Part shown: positions 1 to 10,430 of the stretch, one piece after another
Numbering within the stretch: position 1 is the first letter of the stretch
Layout: each line of letters opens with the position of its first letter
Assembly (NCBI GenBank): GCA_028293765.1
Contig: JAQGOG010000165.1
Span: forward strand, 1 to 54,194
DNA length: 54,194 bases
Source of the DNA: Gammaproteobacteria bacterium
GTDB lineage: Bacteria > Pseudomonadota > Gammaproteobacteria > Steroidobacterales > Steroidobacteraceae
Reading direction: 5' to 3'
Notes under the pieces: model-generated
The model's database searches: none
What the model was told of the DNA's origin: nothing
Seen by the model: only the letters and a program-made list of their open reading frames with translations
Program-made: the position numbers and the translations under genes

Positions 1-427
1 TCGCTTCCCAGAAGAAGTAGAACAGCAGCGCATCCGTCGCCGAGAACACGCCGATCATCAGCCCTTCCATGATCAGGAAGGCAGCGAAGTACTGCGCGGC
101 CCGGACCTCGATGACGGTCCACGCCGCGATGACGACGGGGATGGTGATGAACGCCGTGAGCACGACGAGCGGGAGCGAGATGCCGTCCAGTCCCAGCGCG
201 TAGTTCGCATTGAAGCGTGGAATCCACGACACGCTCTCGACGAACTGGAAAGCGGACGTGCTGGTGTCGAAATGAGCGACCAGCGGCAGCGACAGGAGCA
301 GCGTCGCGATCGTCGCGAGAAGTGCTACCCAGCGTGCCGCAACGATGTTGCGCTCGCCGAGCAGCAATACCACGACGCCCGCACCGATGGGCAGCCAGAC
401 CAGAACCGACAGAAGAGGACCTTGCAT
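1..427 (-). CDS. nuoM: NADH-quinone oxidoreductase subunit M, N-terminal part (cut by window edge)
   Basis: Reading the minus strand from an ATG at 427 gives about 142 residues beginning MQGPLLSVLVWLPIGAG. They contain hydrophobic membrane helices and the NYALGLDGISLPLVVLT segment typical of NuoM, one of the three antiporter-like proton-pumping subunits of complex I in the inner membrane. The gene starts 19 bases after nuoL, which fits the usual nuoL-nuoM order. The C-terminal two thirds lie beyond position 1. The start is supported by family alignment. The ribosome-binding site is weak (GGCGG). Confidence 0.93.
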   Translation of the reverse strand, partial: MQGPLLSVLVWLPIGAGVVVLLLGERNIVAARWVALLATIATLLLSLPLVAHFDTSTSAFQFVESVSWIPRFNANYALGLDGISLPLVVLTAFITIPVVIAAWTVIEVRAAQYFAAFLIMEGLMIGVFSATDALLFYFFWEA

Positions 428-446
428 TCTTATGACCGCCGCAGGC

Positions 447-2501
447 TTACATGCGCTCGAGGAACCAACCCAGCATCACCGCCAGGCCGATCACCATCCA
501 GAACGCGTACGAGTAAAGGTAACCGCTCTGCACCCGTCGCAGGACGCTGCCGAACCAACGCACCGTCGCCGCCGAGCCGTTGACCAGGGCGCCGTCGATC
601 AACGCCTCATCGCCGCCCTTCCACAGTCCGGTGCCGATGAGCCGCGTGAGCGCCGCGATGACGTTCTGGTTGAACCAGTCGAAGTAGTACTTCTCGATCA
701 GCAGCTTGCGCAGCCAGCTGAACGACTGCGCCACGCGGTTCGCCAGCGAAGGCTTCCACAGGAAGAACGCCCACGCCGTAACGACGCCCGCCAATGCGAA
801 CCAGAACGGCAGTGACACGAAGCCATGCAACGCGAATTCCACCGGTCCATGGAACTCGCGGCCAATCTCGGCGATCACGCTGTTGCGTTCCAGAACCTGG
901 ATCGAATCGCCAAAATAGTTGCCGAACAGCACGTAGCCGACCGTCACGAAGCCGATCAGCAGCGAGGGGATCGCGAGGGCGATCAGAGGGATCGTGACGA
1001 CAGCCGGGCTCTCGTGCGGCTCGGCGCCATGATGACTGTGGTCATGGCCATGCGGCTGAGCTCCGTGTGCACTCGGCTTCGCGTCCTCTTCCTCATGGCT
1101 CACCGTCTTATCGGAAGACGCATGACCATGCACGTGCCGGAACCGCTCCGGCCCATGGAACGTCATGAAAATCATCCGAAACGTGTACAGCGCGGTAACG
1201 AAGACGCCGCCCAACACGCACCAGTAGGCGTATTGCGCACCCCAGCGGTGTGACACACCCACGGCCTCGATGATCGCGTCCTTCGAGTAGAAGCCGGAAA
1301 AGAACGGCGTGCCGATCAGCGCCAGCGCGCCGATCCAGCTCGTGATCGCCGTGATCGGCATGTACTTCGCAAGTCCGCCCATCTTGCGCATGTCCTGCTC
1401 GTGGTGCATGCCGATGATGACGGAGCCCGCGGCGAGGAACAGCAGCGCCTTGAAGAACGCATGCGTCATCAGGTGGAAGATCGCGGCGCTATAAGCAGAC
1501 ACACCCAGCGCCACGGTCATGTAGCCCAGCTGCGAGAGCGTGGAATACGCGATGACCCGCTTGATGTCGTTGTTCACGACACCCAGAAGACCCATGAAGA
1601 ATGCCGTCGTTGCCCCGATGACGAGCACGAAGGACAGCGCGGCCTCCGAATGCTCGAACAGCGGCGACATGCGGGCGACCATGAAGATGCCCGCGGTCAC
1701 CATCGTCGCCGCGTGGATGAGCGCGGAGATCGGGGTCGGGCCTTCCATCGAATCCGGCAGCCACACGTGCAGGGGGACCTGCGCGGATTTACCCATCGCG
1801 CCGATGAAGAGGCAGATGCAGATCAGCGTCAGGGCCTCCACGCTCGACGTGGATGTCATCGGCAGCAGCGCCGCCGCCATCTTCGGCGCCGCGGCGAACG
1901 CATCCGTGTAGCTGAGCGAGTTCGTGTAGTAGGCGACGCCGGCGATACCGAGAATGAACCCGAAGTCACCGATGCGGTTGACGATGAATGCCTTCATGTT
2001 CGCGAAGATCGCGCTCGGCCGCGTGTACCAGAACCCGATCAGCAGGTACGAGACGACGCCGACCGCTTCCCAGCCGAAGAACAGCTGCATGAAGTTGTTC
2101 GCCATCACGAGCATGAGCATCGAGAACGTGAACAGCGAGATGTAGCTGAAGAAGCGCTGGTAGCCCGGATCGTCGTGCATGTAGCCGATCGTGTACACGT
2201 GCACGCACAAGGAGACGAATGTGACGACGACCATCATGAGCGCCGTCAGGCGATCGACCAGGAAGCCGACATCCATGTGCATGCCGTCGCTGATGAGCCA
2301 GCTATAGACAGGCGCGTTGTACGTCGGCACGCCGTCCAGGAGCTGCTTCAGGACATGGATCGACAGCCCGCAGGCGATGGCCACGCCCGCGATGGTGACG
2401 GTGTGCGCACCGGCGCGCCCGATCACCCGCCCGAAGAGCCCGGCGAGGATGGCCGCCAGCAGCGGCAACAGGGGAATTGCGATAAGCAGGGTCGGATTCA
2501 T
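447..2501 (-). CDS. nuoL: NADH-quinone oxidoreductase subunit L
   Basis: NuoL is the distal proton-pumping membrane subunit of complex I, with a long lateral helix. The 684 residues show many membrane segments, the antiporter core (GWEAVGVVSYLLIGFW near residues 143-158; HAATMVTAGIFMVAR near 263-277) and a terminal hydrophobic helix near 665-680. Residues 456-497 form a His/Glu-rich loop (11 or more histidines) between membrane segments, longer than in E. coli. The start is an ATG 8 bases after nuoK. The length is somewhat above the E. coli protein (613), mostly because of this loop. Confidence 0.97.
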   Translation of the reverse strand: MNPTLLIAIPLLPLLAAILAGLFGRVIGRAGAHTVTIAGVAIACGLSIHVLKQLLDGVPTYNAPVYSWLISDGMHMDVGFLVDRLTALMMVVVTFVSLCVHVYTIGYMHDDPGYQRFFSYISLFTFSMLMLVMANNFMQLFFGWEAVGVVSYLLIGFWYTRPSAIFANMKAFIVNRIGDFGFILGIAGVAYYTNSLSYTDAFAAAPKMAAALLPMTSTSSVEALTLICICLFIGAMGKSAQVPLHVWLPDSMEGPTPISALIHAATMVTAGIFMVARMSPLFEHSEAALSFVLVIGATTAFFMGLLGVVNNDIKRVIAYSTLSQLGYMTVALGVSAYSAAIFHLMTHAFFKALLFLAAGSVIIGMHHEQDMRKMGGLAKYMPITAITSWIGALALIGTPFFSGFYSKDAIIEAVGVSHRWGAQYAYWCVLGGVFVTALYTFRMIFMTFHGPERFRHVHGHASSDKTVSHEEEDAKPSAHGAQPHGHDHSHHGAEPHESPAVVTIPLIALAIPSLLIGFVTVGYVLFGNYFGDSIQVLERNSVIAEIGREFHGPVEFALHGFVSLPFWFALAGVVTAWAFFLWKPSLANRVAQSFSWLRKLLIEKYYFDWFNQNVIAALTRLIGTGLWKGGDEALIDGALVNGSAATVRWFGSVLRRVQSGYLYSYAFWMVIGLAVMLGWFLERM

Positions 2502-2509
2502 GTGCGCGC

Positions 2510-2815
2510 TCAGCCCCGCAAGGTATTCAGGTCTTCGACGTTGATGCTGCGTCGTTCACGGAACAACACCACGAGGATCGCGAGCCCGATCGCCGACTCC
2601 GCGGCCGCCACGGTCAGTACGAAGAACACGAAGACCTGGCCGTTGATGTCCCCCAGGTACCGGGAGAACGCGATGAAATTGAAGTTCGCGGCGAGCAGCA
2701 GCAGTTCGACGCACATCAGCAGCAGAATGACGTTCTTCCGGTTGAGGAAGATGCCCGCGACGGACAGCGCGAACAGGATGCCCGACAGCGTCAGCAGGTG
2801 CGCGAGCGTAATCAT
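2510..2815 (-). CDS. nuoK: NADH-quinone oxidoreductase subunit K
   Basis: A small (101 aa) membrane subunit of complex I homologous to MrpC, with three predicted transmembrane helices and the conserved membrane glutamates ([16 protein letters not shown], about residues 32-47, and a second Glu in the [10 protein letters not shown] helix near 70). It helps form the first proton channel together with NuoA and NuoJ. Its ATG overlaps the nuoJ stop codon (ATGA), which implies translational coupling. Length and motif match the family exactly. Confidence 0.97.
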   Translation of the reverse strand: MITLAHLLTLSGILFALSVAGIFLNRKNVILLLMCVELLLLAANFNFIAFSRYLGDINGQVFVFFVLTVAAAESAIGLAILVVLFRERRSINVEDLNTLRG

Positions 2816-3417
2816 GAGCGCTTCTCCGACTCCATCTTAACGATGCGCACGCGGTCCCTGGCCCGCACGGCGACTTGCTTGGAGATGTCCTGCACCTTGT
2901 GACCGGGGCGCTTGCGCATCGTCAGAGCGATGGCGGCCACGATCGCAACGAGCAGGAGTACGGCGGCAAGCTCGAACGGGTAAACGTACTTCGTGTACAG
3001 CACCTGGCCGAGTTCCAGGGTGTTGCTGTAATTGGCCGGCAGGTCGGCCCCGCCTTTCGAGGCGTCGATGCCAAGACCGCCACCCGCCCAGACGACTCCG
3101 GCGATCTCGACAATAACCGCGAGAGCCGTGAGCCAGCCCAACCACGCGAAACGCGTGAAGCCCTCGCGCAGCTTCTCGACATTGATATCCAACATCATCA
3201 CGACGAACAGGAAGAGCACCATGACCGCGCCCACGTAGACCAGCACGAGCACCACCGCGAGAAATTCCGCTTGGAGGAGCAGCCAGATCGCCGCCGACGT
3301 GACGAAACACAGCACGAGCGCCAACGCGGAATACACCGCGTTGCGCGAGACGATCACGCCAAGCGCCCCGGCGATCAGGATGGTCCCGAACACATAAAAC
3401 AGAACTTCGACTAACAC
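2812..3417 (-). CDS. nuoJ: NADH-quinone oxidoreductase subunit J
   Basis: A 201-residue membrane subunit of complex I with about five hydrophobic helices, including the family segment [19 protein letters not shown] (about residues 59-77). The C-terminus is a basic cytoplasmic tail. The start is a GTG preceded by GGAGGAA at about 6 bases spacing. It overlaps nuoK by 4 bases. It is separated from nuoI by an unusual 121-base spacer (3418-3538), whereas most other nuo junctions are overlaps or gaps under about 21 bases. Confidence 0.95.
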   Translation of the reverse strand: MLVEVLFYVFGTILIAGALGVIVSRNAVYSALALVLCFVTSAAIWLLLQAEFLAVVLVLVYVGAVMVLFLFVVMMLDINVEKLREGFTRFAWLGWLTALAVIVEIAGVVWAGGGLGIDASKGGADLPANYSNTLELGQVLYTKYVYPFELAAVLLLVAIVAAIALTMRKRPGHKVQDISKQVAVRARDRVRIVKMESEKRS

Positions 3418-3538
3418 ACTCTATTCCTCCGGCGCGCTTCGCGCCGCTAAGCCTACGGGCTGCGCCGCTTTGGGCGCTGCCGTAAGTCCTGCGCGCAGCG
3501 CATGAGAAAGACTCCCCTCGTATGCACGGCCCTACTTC
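3418..3538 (-). other. Hairpin-rich spacer inside the nuo operon, between nuoI and nuoJ
   Basis: This 121-base gap carries no ORF of its own. It contains a perfect 6-bp hairpin (3431-3445, GGCGCG/CGCGCC around CTT) and an imperfect larger hairpin closed by TACGG/CCGTA at about 3453-3483. It is GC-rich and resembles, loosely, the dispersed palindromic elements elsewhere in the window, but it does not align well enough to be called the same family. It could be an RNA-processing or stability element that sets the level of the distal nuoJKLM part of the message. Confidence 0.45.
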
Positions 3539-4021
3539 TTACCGGTACGGCGCGTCAGCGGCTTTATCGGTCGCGATCATGGCCTCGTAGCGCTCCCCCA
3601 CTGCGAGCAGCTTGTCCTTGCTCATGATGTTCTCGCCACGGTGCTCCATGTGGTACTCGTGGATGCGCGTCAGCACGATCGCATCCACAGGGCAGGCTTC
3701 CTCGCAGAAGCCGCAGTAGATGCACTTGAACAGGTCGATGTCGTAGCGCGTCGTGCGGCGCGTGCCGTCCGCCGCCACTTCGGAATCGATCGTGATGCAA
3801 ACGGCGGGGCACACAGCCTCACACAGCTTGCACGCGATGCAACGCTCCTCTCCGTTCGCATACCGGCGCAGCGCGTGCAATCCGCGGAAGCGCGGCGATT
3901 GAGGAGTCTTCTCCTCAGGATAATTCAGTGTGTACTTGCGGCTGAAGAAGGTGCGCGCGGTGACACTCATGCCCTTGAGCAACTCGGGCAGGAGGAAGGT
4001 CTTGAACGGATTGACAGCCAT
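3539..4021 (-). CDS. nuoI: NADH-quinone oxidoreductase subunit I (two 4Fe-4S clusters)
   Basis: A 160-residue peripheral ferredoxin-like subunit carrying the N6a and N6b clusters that pass electrons toward NuoB. Two classical CxxCxxCxxxCP motifs are visible: [12 protein letters not shown] (about residues 62-73) and [12 protein letters not shown] (about 99-110). The N-terminus (about 1-40) is the amphipathic anchor that lies on the membrane domain. The start is ATG, 12 bases after nuoH. The length matches the family (about 160-180). Confidence 0.97.
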   Translation of the reverse strand: MAVNPFKTFLLPELLKGMSVTARTFFSRKYTLNYPEEKTPQSPRFRGLHALRRYANGEERCIACKLCEAVCPAVCITIDSEVAADGTRRTTRYDIDLFKCIYCGFCEEACPVDAIVLTRIHEYHMEHRGENIMSKDKLLAVGERYEAMIATDKAADAPYR

Positions 4022-4033
4022 TGTCTCGCCTCT

Positions 4034-5092
4034 TCAATGCGACCAGGGGCCGATCTTGTACACGGAGAGCACCATTTCCACCCCGATCCACACGAGGGTC
4101 ACGGGAATGAGTGCCTTCCAGCCCAGTCGCATGATCTGGTCATAGCGGTAGCGCGGGAACGTCGCCCGGAACCAGAGGAACATGAACAGCCCGACGCTGA
4201 TCTTGATACCCAGCCACAGGAAGCTCGGCGCTCCCAGGAGCGTGTCGCCGATGACCGGGTAGCCCTGAAACGGCGAGAGCCAGCCACCGAAGAAGAACAC
4301 CGCGGTCAGGGCCGCGATCAAGATCATGTTCGCGTATTCGGCGAGGAAGAACAGTGCGAAGGCCATGCCGGAATACTCGACATGGAAGCCGGCGACGATT
4401 TCAGACTCACCCTCCGCCACGTCGAACGGCGCACGATTCGTCTCCGCCACACCGGAGATGAAGTACACGATGAACAGTGGAAACAGCCAGAACCAGTTCC
4501 AGGCGCCCACGCCGCCACTCTGCGACAGCACGATCGTGCCCAGATTCATGCTGCGCGTGGCCATGAGGACGCCCACGAGCGCAAAACCCATCGCGATCTC
4601 GTACGCGACCATCTGTGCCGCGGACCGCATGGCGCCCAGGAAGGCGTACTTCGAGTTGGTCGCCCAGCCGGCGATGATGACGCCGTACACGCCCATCGAA
4701 GTGAGCGATAACAGGTACAACAGCCCGGCGTCCGCCTTGGAAACGACCACCTCCGGCGACAACGGGATCACGGCCCAGGCGGCGAATGCCGGGATGAGCG
4801 TGATCATCGGCGCCAGCCGGAACAGGAACTTGTTGGCTTTCGCCGGGATGATCACTTCCTTCATCAGAAGTTTCACGACATCGGCGAACGGTTGACCCAG
4901 GCCCGGGAACAGCCCGAAGATGCTGACGCGGTTCGGACCGCGGCGCAGCTGCATCCAGCCAATCACCTTGCGCTCGACCAATGTAAGCAGCGCCACCGAG
5001 ATGATGAGCGCGACGGTGATCACGAGAATCCAGGCCGTGGCGCGGCCATAGTCCGGCAGGGAGAACCACGCGGTTGAGAGAGTTTGCAGCAC
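4034..5092 (-). CDS. nuoH: NADH-quinone oxidoreductase subunit H
   Basis: The membrane subunit that forms most of the quinone chamber of complex I. The 352 residues carry about eight helices and hallmark segments such as [18 protein letters not shown] (about residues 41-58), the acidic loop [20 protein letters not shown] (about 214-233) and [14 protein letters not shown] near the end. The start is GTG, with AGGA about 9 bases upstream. It is 18 bases downstream of nuoG. No abnormality was seen. Confidence 0.97.
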   Translation of the reverse strand: MLQTLSTAWFSLPDYGRATAWILVITVALIISVALLTLVERKVIGWMQLRRGPNRVSIFGLFPGLGQPFADVVKLLMKEVIIPAKANKFLFRLAPMITLIPAFAAWAVIPLSPEVVVSKADAGLLYLLSLTSMGVYGVIIAGWATNSKYAFLGAMRSAAQMVAYEIAMGFALVGVLMATRSMNLGTIVLSQSGGVGAWNWFWLFPLFIVYFISGVAETNRAPFDVAEGESEIVAGFHVEYSGMAFALFFLAEYANMILIAALTAVFFFGGWLSPFQGYPVIGDTLLGAPSFLWLGIKISVGLFMFLWFRATFPRYRYDQIMRLGWKALIPVTLVWIGVEMVLSVYKIGPWSH

Positions 5093-5110
5093 TCGATCTC
5101 GTCCTTCTCG

Positions 5111-7273
5111 TCAGTACGTCGCCGCGGGCGTACGGCCTTCGCGGGTCTTCTGAAGTGACGGCGCCCGGCGCACGAGCGCGTCTATCTGGTACATCGGTAA
5201 ATCCACCAATCTCGCCTCACCCGTCCCCCGCGCCACGCGGTGGCTGCCCTTGTAGCTCGACGCCACAGGCTCGCCGCAGAGCTTGCGCAACTCTTCGCGG
5301 ACATCCTCCGACGACTGGTACTCGAAGCCGGTGAGGTTCAGCAGATTGCCCAGGACACGCAACACCTTCCAGCCCGGGCGCGCCTCGCCAACCGGAGCGG
5401 CCGCTCCGGTCTGGCTCTGCCACACGCCTTCCATGTTGACGTAGGTTCCGGAAGTCTCCGCGAACGTGCCCATCGGAAGAATGACGTGCGCCAGTTTGCG
5501 CAACGAGTCGTTGGCAAACGGAGTGATGGCGACCACAAACTCGGCTTTGGACAGCGAACGAGCGGCCTCCGCGTCCAGCGCATCGACCCAGGGCTCGACA
5601 CCGCCGCAGAGCAAATAGGCCTTCAGTGAACGGTGGAGCATTTCGGTTGCCGCCAGGCCCGGGGTCTGCACAGCCTTGCCGCCAGCCTCACGATGAGGAA
5701 CGGCACCGGCAAGATAGGCGCCGGCAGCATTGCCACCTTCGGCAAGCAGCCCGAACGCTGCGCCGGTGATGTCCGCAAGCGCGGATGCCAACGCGCGCAG
5801 ATCCGCAAACGCCGGATGACGAATGGCCAACGCGCCGAGCCACACCGCCCGCTTCTCACCCGAAGCCAACGCCGCTGCAACGGCTCGATGCGAATCATCA
5901 ACTTTCGCGTCCCGCACGAACGCAGCCAGGTGCTCCGGCACAGGCTTACCGGCCGTCTGCGCAGAGACCGCCAAAATCGCGGCCAGATCGGCGACCTGCT
6001 GCACGGGAGCGGACGCCAGGTAAGCCGCGATAGGAAACTTATAGTCGAACCGTACCGGATTCAGCAGCGCGATGTTTGCCCCGCGCCGCGCCGCTTTGCG
6101 GATCCGGTGAGCCAGGACCGGCACTTCGCGGCGCAAGTTGGCGCCGATCACCAGCAGCGCCGTCAGCGAATCGATCGCCGCGATGCTCATCCCGAGGCTT
6201 GGAAATACAGGGTCCGCGCTCTGGTCGCGCAGATCGCGCTGACGCAACCGATGATCGATGTTGTTCGTGCCCAGGCCTCGCGCAAGACGCGCGGTGAGAT
6301 AAAGCTCTTCGAGGGTACTGGAGGCACTGGCGAGCACACCGAGTTCCGCCGCGCGCGAGCGCAGACCTTCGACAGTCTTCGCGAGCGCGGTCTCCCAGTC
6401 CGTCTCGACCCACTCCGCGCCCTTGCGAATCATCGGACGCTGCACCCGATCGGCGCTGTACACACCCTCGTAGCTGAAGCGGTCGCGGTCGGCAATCCAG
6501 ATCTCATTGATCGCCTCGTTCTCCCGGGGAACGACGCGCATCAGCTTTCCACGCAGTACGTGGCCAAACAGGTTCGTGCCCACGCCATCGTGCGGCGAGA
6601 CGAGCGGAACCGAAGTCATTTCCCAGGCGCGGGCGCTGAAGCGATACGGCTTGGAGACGAGCGCACCGACCGGGCACAGGTCGATCACGTTGCCCGACAT
6701 CTCGTGGTGAACGGTCGTCTCTATGTAAGTCCGCACCTTCATCTGCTCGCCGCGGCCGATCATGCCGAGCTCCTGGATGCCGGCGATCTCTTCCGTAAAC
6801 CGGATGCAGCGCGTGCACTGAATGCAGCGGGTCATGTCAGTCGCGATGAGCGGTCCGAGATTCTCGTCGGGCACGACGCGCTTGCGCTCGTTGAAACGGG
6901 AGATGTCGCGGCCAAAACCTACGGCCAGGTCCTGCAGCTCGCATTCGCCGCCCTGATCGCAGATCGGACAGTCGAGCGGATGATTGATGAGGAGGAATTC
7001 CATCGTCGCCCGCTGCGCACCGATGGCGCGCGGGGACTTCGTGAAGACCTTCATGCCCTCGGCGACCGGCGTCGCACACGCAGGCAAAGGCTTCGGAGCC
7101 TTTTCCACCTCGACGAGACACATGCGGCAATTGGCCGCAATCGACAGCTTTTCGTGGTAGCAGAAGCGCGGCACATAGGCGCCCTGCGCGTCGGTGGCGC
7201 GGATGAGCATCTCGCCCTTGCGCGCCTTGACGGCCACGCCGTCGATCTCGATGTTGACGAATTCGTCAGCCAT
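5111..7273 (-). CDS. nuoG: NADH-quinone oxidoreductase subunit G
   Basis: The largest peripheral subunit of complex I (720 aa), passing electrons through several Fe-S clusters. The N-terminal 2Fe-2S ferredoxin domain includes RFCYHEKLSIAANCRMCLVE (about residues 36-55). It is followed by the His-Cys-ligated motif HPLDCPICDQGGECELQ (about 98-114) and CIQCTRCIRF (about 151-160). A molybdopterin-oxidoreductase-like domain fills the rest but is shorter than in E. coli (908 aa), as is common in Xanthomonadales-type enzymes. The start is ATG, 21 bases after nuoF. Confidence 0.96.
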   Translation of the reverse strand: MADEFVNIEIDGVAVKARKGEMLIRATDAQGAYVPRFCYHEKLSIAANCRMCLVEVEKAPKPLPACATPVAEGMKVFTKSPRAIGAQRATMEFLLINHPLDCPICDQGGECELQDLAVGFGRDISRFNERKRVVPDENLGPLIATDMTRCIQCTRCIRFTEEIAGIQELGMIGRGEQMKVRTYIETTVHHEMSGNVIDLCPVGALVSKPYRFSARAWEMTSVPLVSPHDGVGTNLFGHVLRGKLMRVVPRENEAINEIWIADRDRFSYEGVYSADRVQRPMIRKGAEWVETDWETALAKTVEGLRSRAAELGVLASASSTLEELYLTARLARGLGTNNIDHRLRQRDLRDQSADPVFPSLGMSIAAIDSLTALLVIGANLRREVPVLAHRIRKAARRGANIALLNPVRFDYKFPIAAYLASAPVQQVADLAAILAVSAQTAGKPVPEHLAAFVRDAKVDDSHRAVAAALASGEKRAVWLGALAIRHPAFADLRALASALADITGAAFGLLAEGGNAAGAYLAGAVPHREAGGKAVQTPGLAATEMLHRSLKAYLLCGGVEPWVDALDAEAARSLSKAEFVVAITPFANDSLRKLAHVILPMGTFAETSGTYVNMEGVWQSQTGAAAPVGEARPGWKVLRVLGNLLNLTGFEYQSSEDVREELRKLCGEPVASSYKGSHRVARGTGEARLVDLPMYQIDALVRRAPSLQKTREGRTPAATY

Positions 7274-7294
7274 GTCAGCAAACCACCTTGAGCG

Positions 7295-8617
7295 TCATGC
7301 GGCCTGCGCCCCCAACTGGTCGGTCACGATGCTGCGGCCGCCGTGATCGATCATGTATTCGAACTCATGCCGGTAATGCTTCAGGAAGCTCTGCACCGGC
7401 CACGCGGACGCATCACCCAGCGCGCAGATCGTGTGCCCCTCGATACGGTTCGCGACGTCGAGCAGCAACCCGAGCTCTTCGCGACGGGCCTGACCGGCCA
7501 GCACGCGCTTCAGGAGTCGATTCATCCAGCCGGTCCCTTCACGACACGGAGTGCACTGTCCGCACGACTCCGACATGAAGAAACGCGAGATACGCTCGAG
7601 TACACGGACCATGCAGGTGGTCTCGTCCATCACCATGACCGCCGCGGAACCGATAGCCGAACCGGCCGCTTTCAGCGAGTCGTAGTCCATGTTGAGCTGC
7701 ATCATGGTCTCGCCCGGCACCACCGGGACGGACGCGCCGCCGGGGATCACGGCCTTCAGCTTGCGGCCGCCTTTCATGCCGCCCGCCAGTTCCAGCAGAT
7801 CCTTGAACGGAATGCCCATCGGCACTTCGAAGTTAGCGGCCTTCGCGACGTGACCGGAGACCGAGAAAATCATCGTTCCGGCCGAGTTCGCCGGCCCGAG
7901 AGCGGCGAACCACGCCGGGCCCTTGCGCAGGATCGTCGGTACGGAAGCGAAGCTCTGCGTGTTGTTGATCGTAGTCGGTTGACCGTACAGGCCGAAGTTG
8001 GCCGGAAACGGCGGCTTGAAGCGCGGCTTGCCGGGCTTGCCTTCGAGCGAATCGAGCAGCGCGGTTTCTTCGCCGCAAATGTAGGCGCCTGCGCCGACGA
8101 AAGTGTACAGGTCGAAATCGATGCCGCTGCCCATGATGTTCTTGCCGAGCAGACCGGCCGCATAGGCTTCCGCGAGCGCCGCTTCGAAGCGCGGGACCGG
8201 CTCGCCGAGGAATTCACCGCGGATGTAGTTGTACGCCACCGTTGAATTGGTCGCGTACGCGGCAATCGCCAGGCCCTCGATCAGGGCATGCGGGTTGAAG
8301 CGCAGGATGTCGCGATCGTGGCAGGTGCCGGGCTCGCTCTCATCCGAATTGCAGACCAGATACTTCTGGATCGGCGAGTTGCGCGGCATGAAGCTCCACT
8401 TCGTGCCAGTGGGGAAAGCGGCACCGCCACGGCCGCGCAGGCCGGAGGCCTTCACCGCATCGATGATCGACTCGCGAGTGGGCTTCTCCCGGACGTACTT
8501 TTCCCAGACGTCGTAGCCGCCGATGCTGCGGTACGTGTCGAGAGTCCATGGGCGCTCGAGCTTCAGCGGCTCGAACAACAGCAGATTCATCTTGTCGTCG
8601 TAAGCGCCCATGATCAC
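7295..8617 (-). CDS. nuoF: NADH-quinone oxidoreductase subunit F (NADH- and FMN-binding)
   Basis: The subunit that oxidises NADH, using FMN and the N3 4Fe-4S cluster. In 440 residues one sees the NADH-binding glycine-rich loop [16 protein letters not shown] (59-74), the FMN region [19 protein letters not shown] (175-193) and the cluster ligands in [11 protein letters not shown] (351-361) plus C398. The chosen start is GTG at 8617, overlapping the nuoE stop as GTGA. An ATG two codons later is also possible. Confidence 0.96.
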   Translation of the reverse strand: MIMGAYDDKMNLLLFEPLKLERPWTLDTYRSIGGYDVWEKYVREKPTRESIIDAVKASGLRGRGGAAFPTGTKWSFMPRNSPIQKYLVCNSDESEPGTCHDRDILRFNPHALIEGLAIAAYATNSTVAYNYIRGEFLGEPVPRFEAALAEAYAAGLLGKNIMGSGIDFDLYTFVGAGAYICGEETALLDSLEGKPGKPRFKPPFPANFGLYGQPTTINNTQSFASVPTILRKGPAWFAALGPANSAGTMIFSVSGHVAKAANFEVPMGIPFKDLLELAGGMKGGRKLKAVIPGGASVPVVPGETMMQLNMDYDSLKAAGSAIGSAAVMVMDETTCMVRVLERISRFFMSESCGQCTPCREGTGWMNRLLKRVLAGQARREELGLLLDVANRIEGHTICALGDASAWPVQSFLKHYRHEFEYMIDHGGRSIVTDQLGAQAA

Positions 8618-9153
8618 TTCAAGTCATCCAGTATCTTGTCGACCTTCTCGGGGGTCAGATGCTCGTGGAACACATGGTCCACCATCATCATCGGCGCGCC
8701 CGTGCAGGCGGCGAGGCACTCTTCTTCCCGCTTGAGGAAGATCCGCCCATCCGGCGTGCTCTCGTTGAGCTTGATGCCGAGTTTCTTCTCGGCGTGCGCG
8801 ACCAACTCTTCGCCGCCGTTGAGCATGCAGGAGACGTTCGTGCAGATGCTGACATGATGACGGCCGCAGGGATGCGTCTCGAACATCGAATAGAACGCGG
8901 CGACCTCGTACACCTGGATAGGCGGCAGCCGCAGATATTCGGCCACCGCATCCATCAACTCCGGCGTGAGGAAGCCGTTGTTCTGCTCCTGCGTCGCGCG
9001 CAGCGCCGAAATGCAGGCAGAACGTTGCCGGTCCACCGGAAACTTCGCGACCCAGTGGTCGATTTCCTTGCGGGTGTGCTCGGACAGCAGTTTCAGCTTG
9101 CTGTTGTCGGTGCCGACTTTCGCGTCGGCGGAGGCGTGCGTTTCTGTGCTCAA
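8614..9153 (-). CDS. nuoE: NADH-quinone oxidoreductase subunit E (2Fe-2S)
   Basis: A thioredoxin-like subunit carrying the N1a 2Fe-2S cluster. Ligands are C104 and C109 (CTNVSC) and C146 and C150 (CLAAC). I place the start at a TTG at 9153 that overlaps the nuoD stop (TTGA) and has GGGGAA about 8 bases upstream, giving 179 aa, close to the family. The open frame runs to 9273, but the extra 40 residues are Arg-rich, lie entirely inside nuoD and look non-native. It overlaps nuoF by 4 bases. Confidence 0.93.
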   Translation of the reverse strand: MSTETHASADAKVGTDNSKLKLLSEHTRKEIDHWVAKFPVDRQRSACISALRATQEQNNGFLTPELMDAVAEYLRLPPIQVYEVAAFYSMFETHPCGRHHVSICTNVSCMLNGGEELVAHAEKKLGIKLNESTPDGRIFLKREEECLAACTGAPMMMVDHVFHEHLTPEKVDKILDDLK

Positions 9154-10430
9154 CGGTCGATTTCCCCGAACACGATGTCCTGAGTGCCGATCACGGCGAC
9201 GACGTCCGCCAGCATGTGGCCGCGGCTCATTTCCTCGAGCGCGGCGAGATGCGGGAAGCCGGGTGCGCGGCATTTGAGACGGTACGGCTTATTCGCGCCG
9301 TCCGAGATGAGATAGATACCGAACTCGCCCTTCGGCGCCTCGACGGCGGCGTACGTCTCGCCCTCGGGCACTTCGTAGCCTTCGGTGAAGAACTTGAAGT
9401 GATGGATGAGGGATTCCATGTCTTCCTTCATCCGCTCGCGGCTCGGCGGTCGCACCTTGCGGTCATCGACCATCACCGGGCCCGGATTCTTCCGCAGCCA
9501 CTCCACGCACTGCCGGACGATGCGGTTCGACTGGCGCATCTCTTCCATGCGTACGAGATAGCGGTCGTAGCAATCGCCGTGCACGCCCACCGGAATGTCG
9601 AAATCCATGCGGTCGTAGACTTCGTACGGCTGCTTCTTACGCAGATCCCACTCGACGCCGGAGCCACGCAGCATCGGGCCGGAAAAGCCCAGCTGCATCG
9701 CGCGCTCAGGAGTAACCACGCCGATGTTGACCGTGCGCTGTTTCCAGATGCGGTTATCGGTGAGCAGCGTTTCGTAGTCGTCGATCGAACTCGGAAAGCG
9801 CTCGGTGAATGCCCAGATGAAATCGAGCATCGAACCGGAGCGGGCCTCGTTGAGCCGCTCGACGTCTTTCTGCGAGCGCCACTTCGACACCTGGTACTTC
9901 GGCATCGTGTCGGGAAGATCGCGATAGACGCCGCCCGGCCGGTAGTACGTAGCGTGCATGCGTGTGCCGGACACCGCTTCGTACAGGTCCATCAACTCCT
10001 CGCGCTCCTTGAAGCACAGGAGAAAGACCGTCATCGCGCCGATGTCGAGTCCATGCGCGCCGAGCCACATGAGGTGGTTCAGGATGCGCGTGATCTCATC
10101 GAACATGACGCGGATGTACTGCGCACGCTCCGGGGCCTTGATCCCGAGCAGCTGCTCGATCGCGAGCACGTAGGCGTGCTCGTTGCACATCATCGAAACG
10201 TAGTCGAGCCGATCCATGTACCCGATGGACTGGTTGAACGGCTTCGACTCGGCGAGCTTCTCCGTCCCACGATGCAGGAGGCCGATGTGGGGGTCCGCCT
10301 TCTGGATGACTTCGCCATCCATCTCGAGCACGAGCCGCAGCACGCCGTGGGCCGCAGGATGCTGCGGACCGAAATTCATCGTGTAGTTGCGGATTTCGGA
10401 CAGAGCCGCGGAAGCAGGAATGTTAGCCAT
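9150..10430 (-). CDS. nuoD: NADH-quinone oxidoreductase subunit D (49-kDa type)
   Basis: The subunit that shapes the quinone-reduction site next to cluster N2. The 426 residues contain the conserved opening [23 protein letters not shown] (about residues 18-40), with the quinone-site histidines, and the C-terminal [23 protein letters not shown] with [13 protein letters not shown] at the end. It is an independent gene, not the NuoCD fusion of E. coli. The ATG overlaps the nuoC stop by one base (TGATG). Confidence 0.97.
   Translation of the reverse strand: MANIPASAALSEIRNYTMNFGPQHPAAHGVLRLVLEMDGEVIQKADPHIGLLHRGTEKLAESKPFNQSIGYMDRLDYVSMMCNEHAYVLAIEQLLGIKAPERAQYIRVMFDEITRILNHLMWLGAHGLDIGAMTVFLLCFKEREELMDLYEAVSGTRMHATYYRPGGVYRDLPDTMPKYQVSKWRSQKDVERLNEARSGSMLDFIWAFTERFPSSIDDYETLLTDNRIWKQRTVNIGVVTPERAMQLGFSGPMLRGSGVEWDLRKKQPYEVYDRMDFDIPVGVHGDCYDRYLVRMEEMRQSNRIVRQCVEWLRKNPGPVMVDDRKVRPPSRERMKEDMESLIHHFKFFTEGYEVPEGETYAAVEAPKGEFGIYLISDGANKPYRLKCRAPGFPHLAALEEMSRGHMLADVVAVIGTQDIVFGEIDR

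Noticed and set aside
1401..2840. 479-codon plus-strand ORF opposite nuoL and nuoK
   Set aside because: Antisense shadow rich in Arg, His and Asp, mirroring the GC-rich third positions of nuoL.
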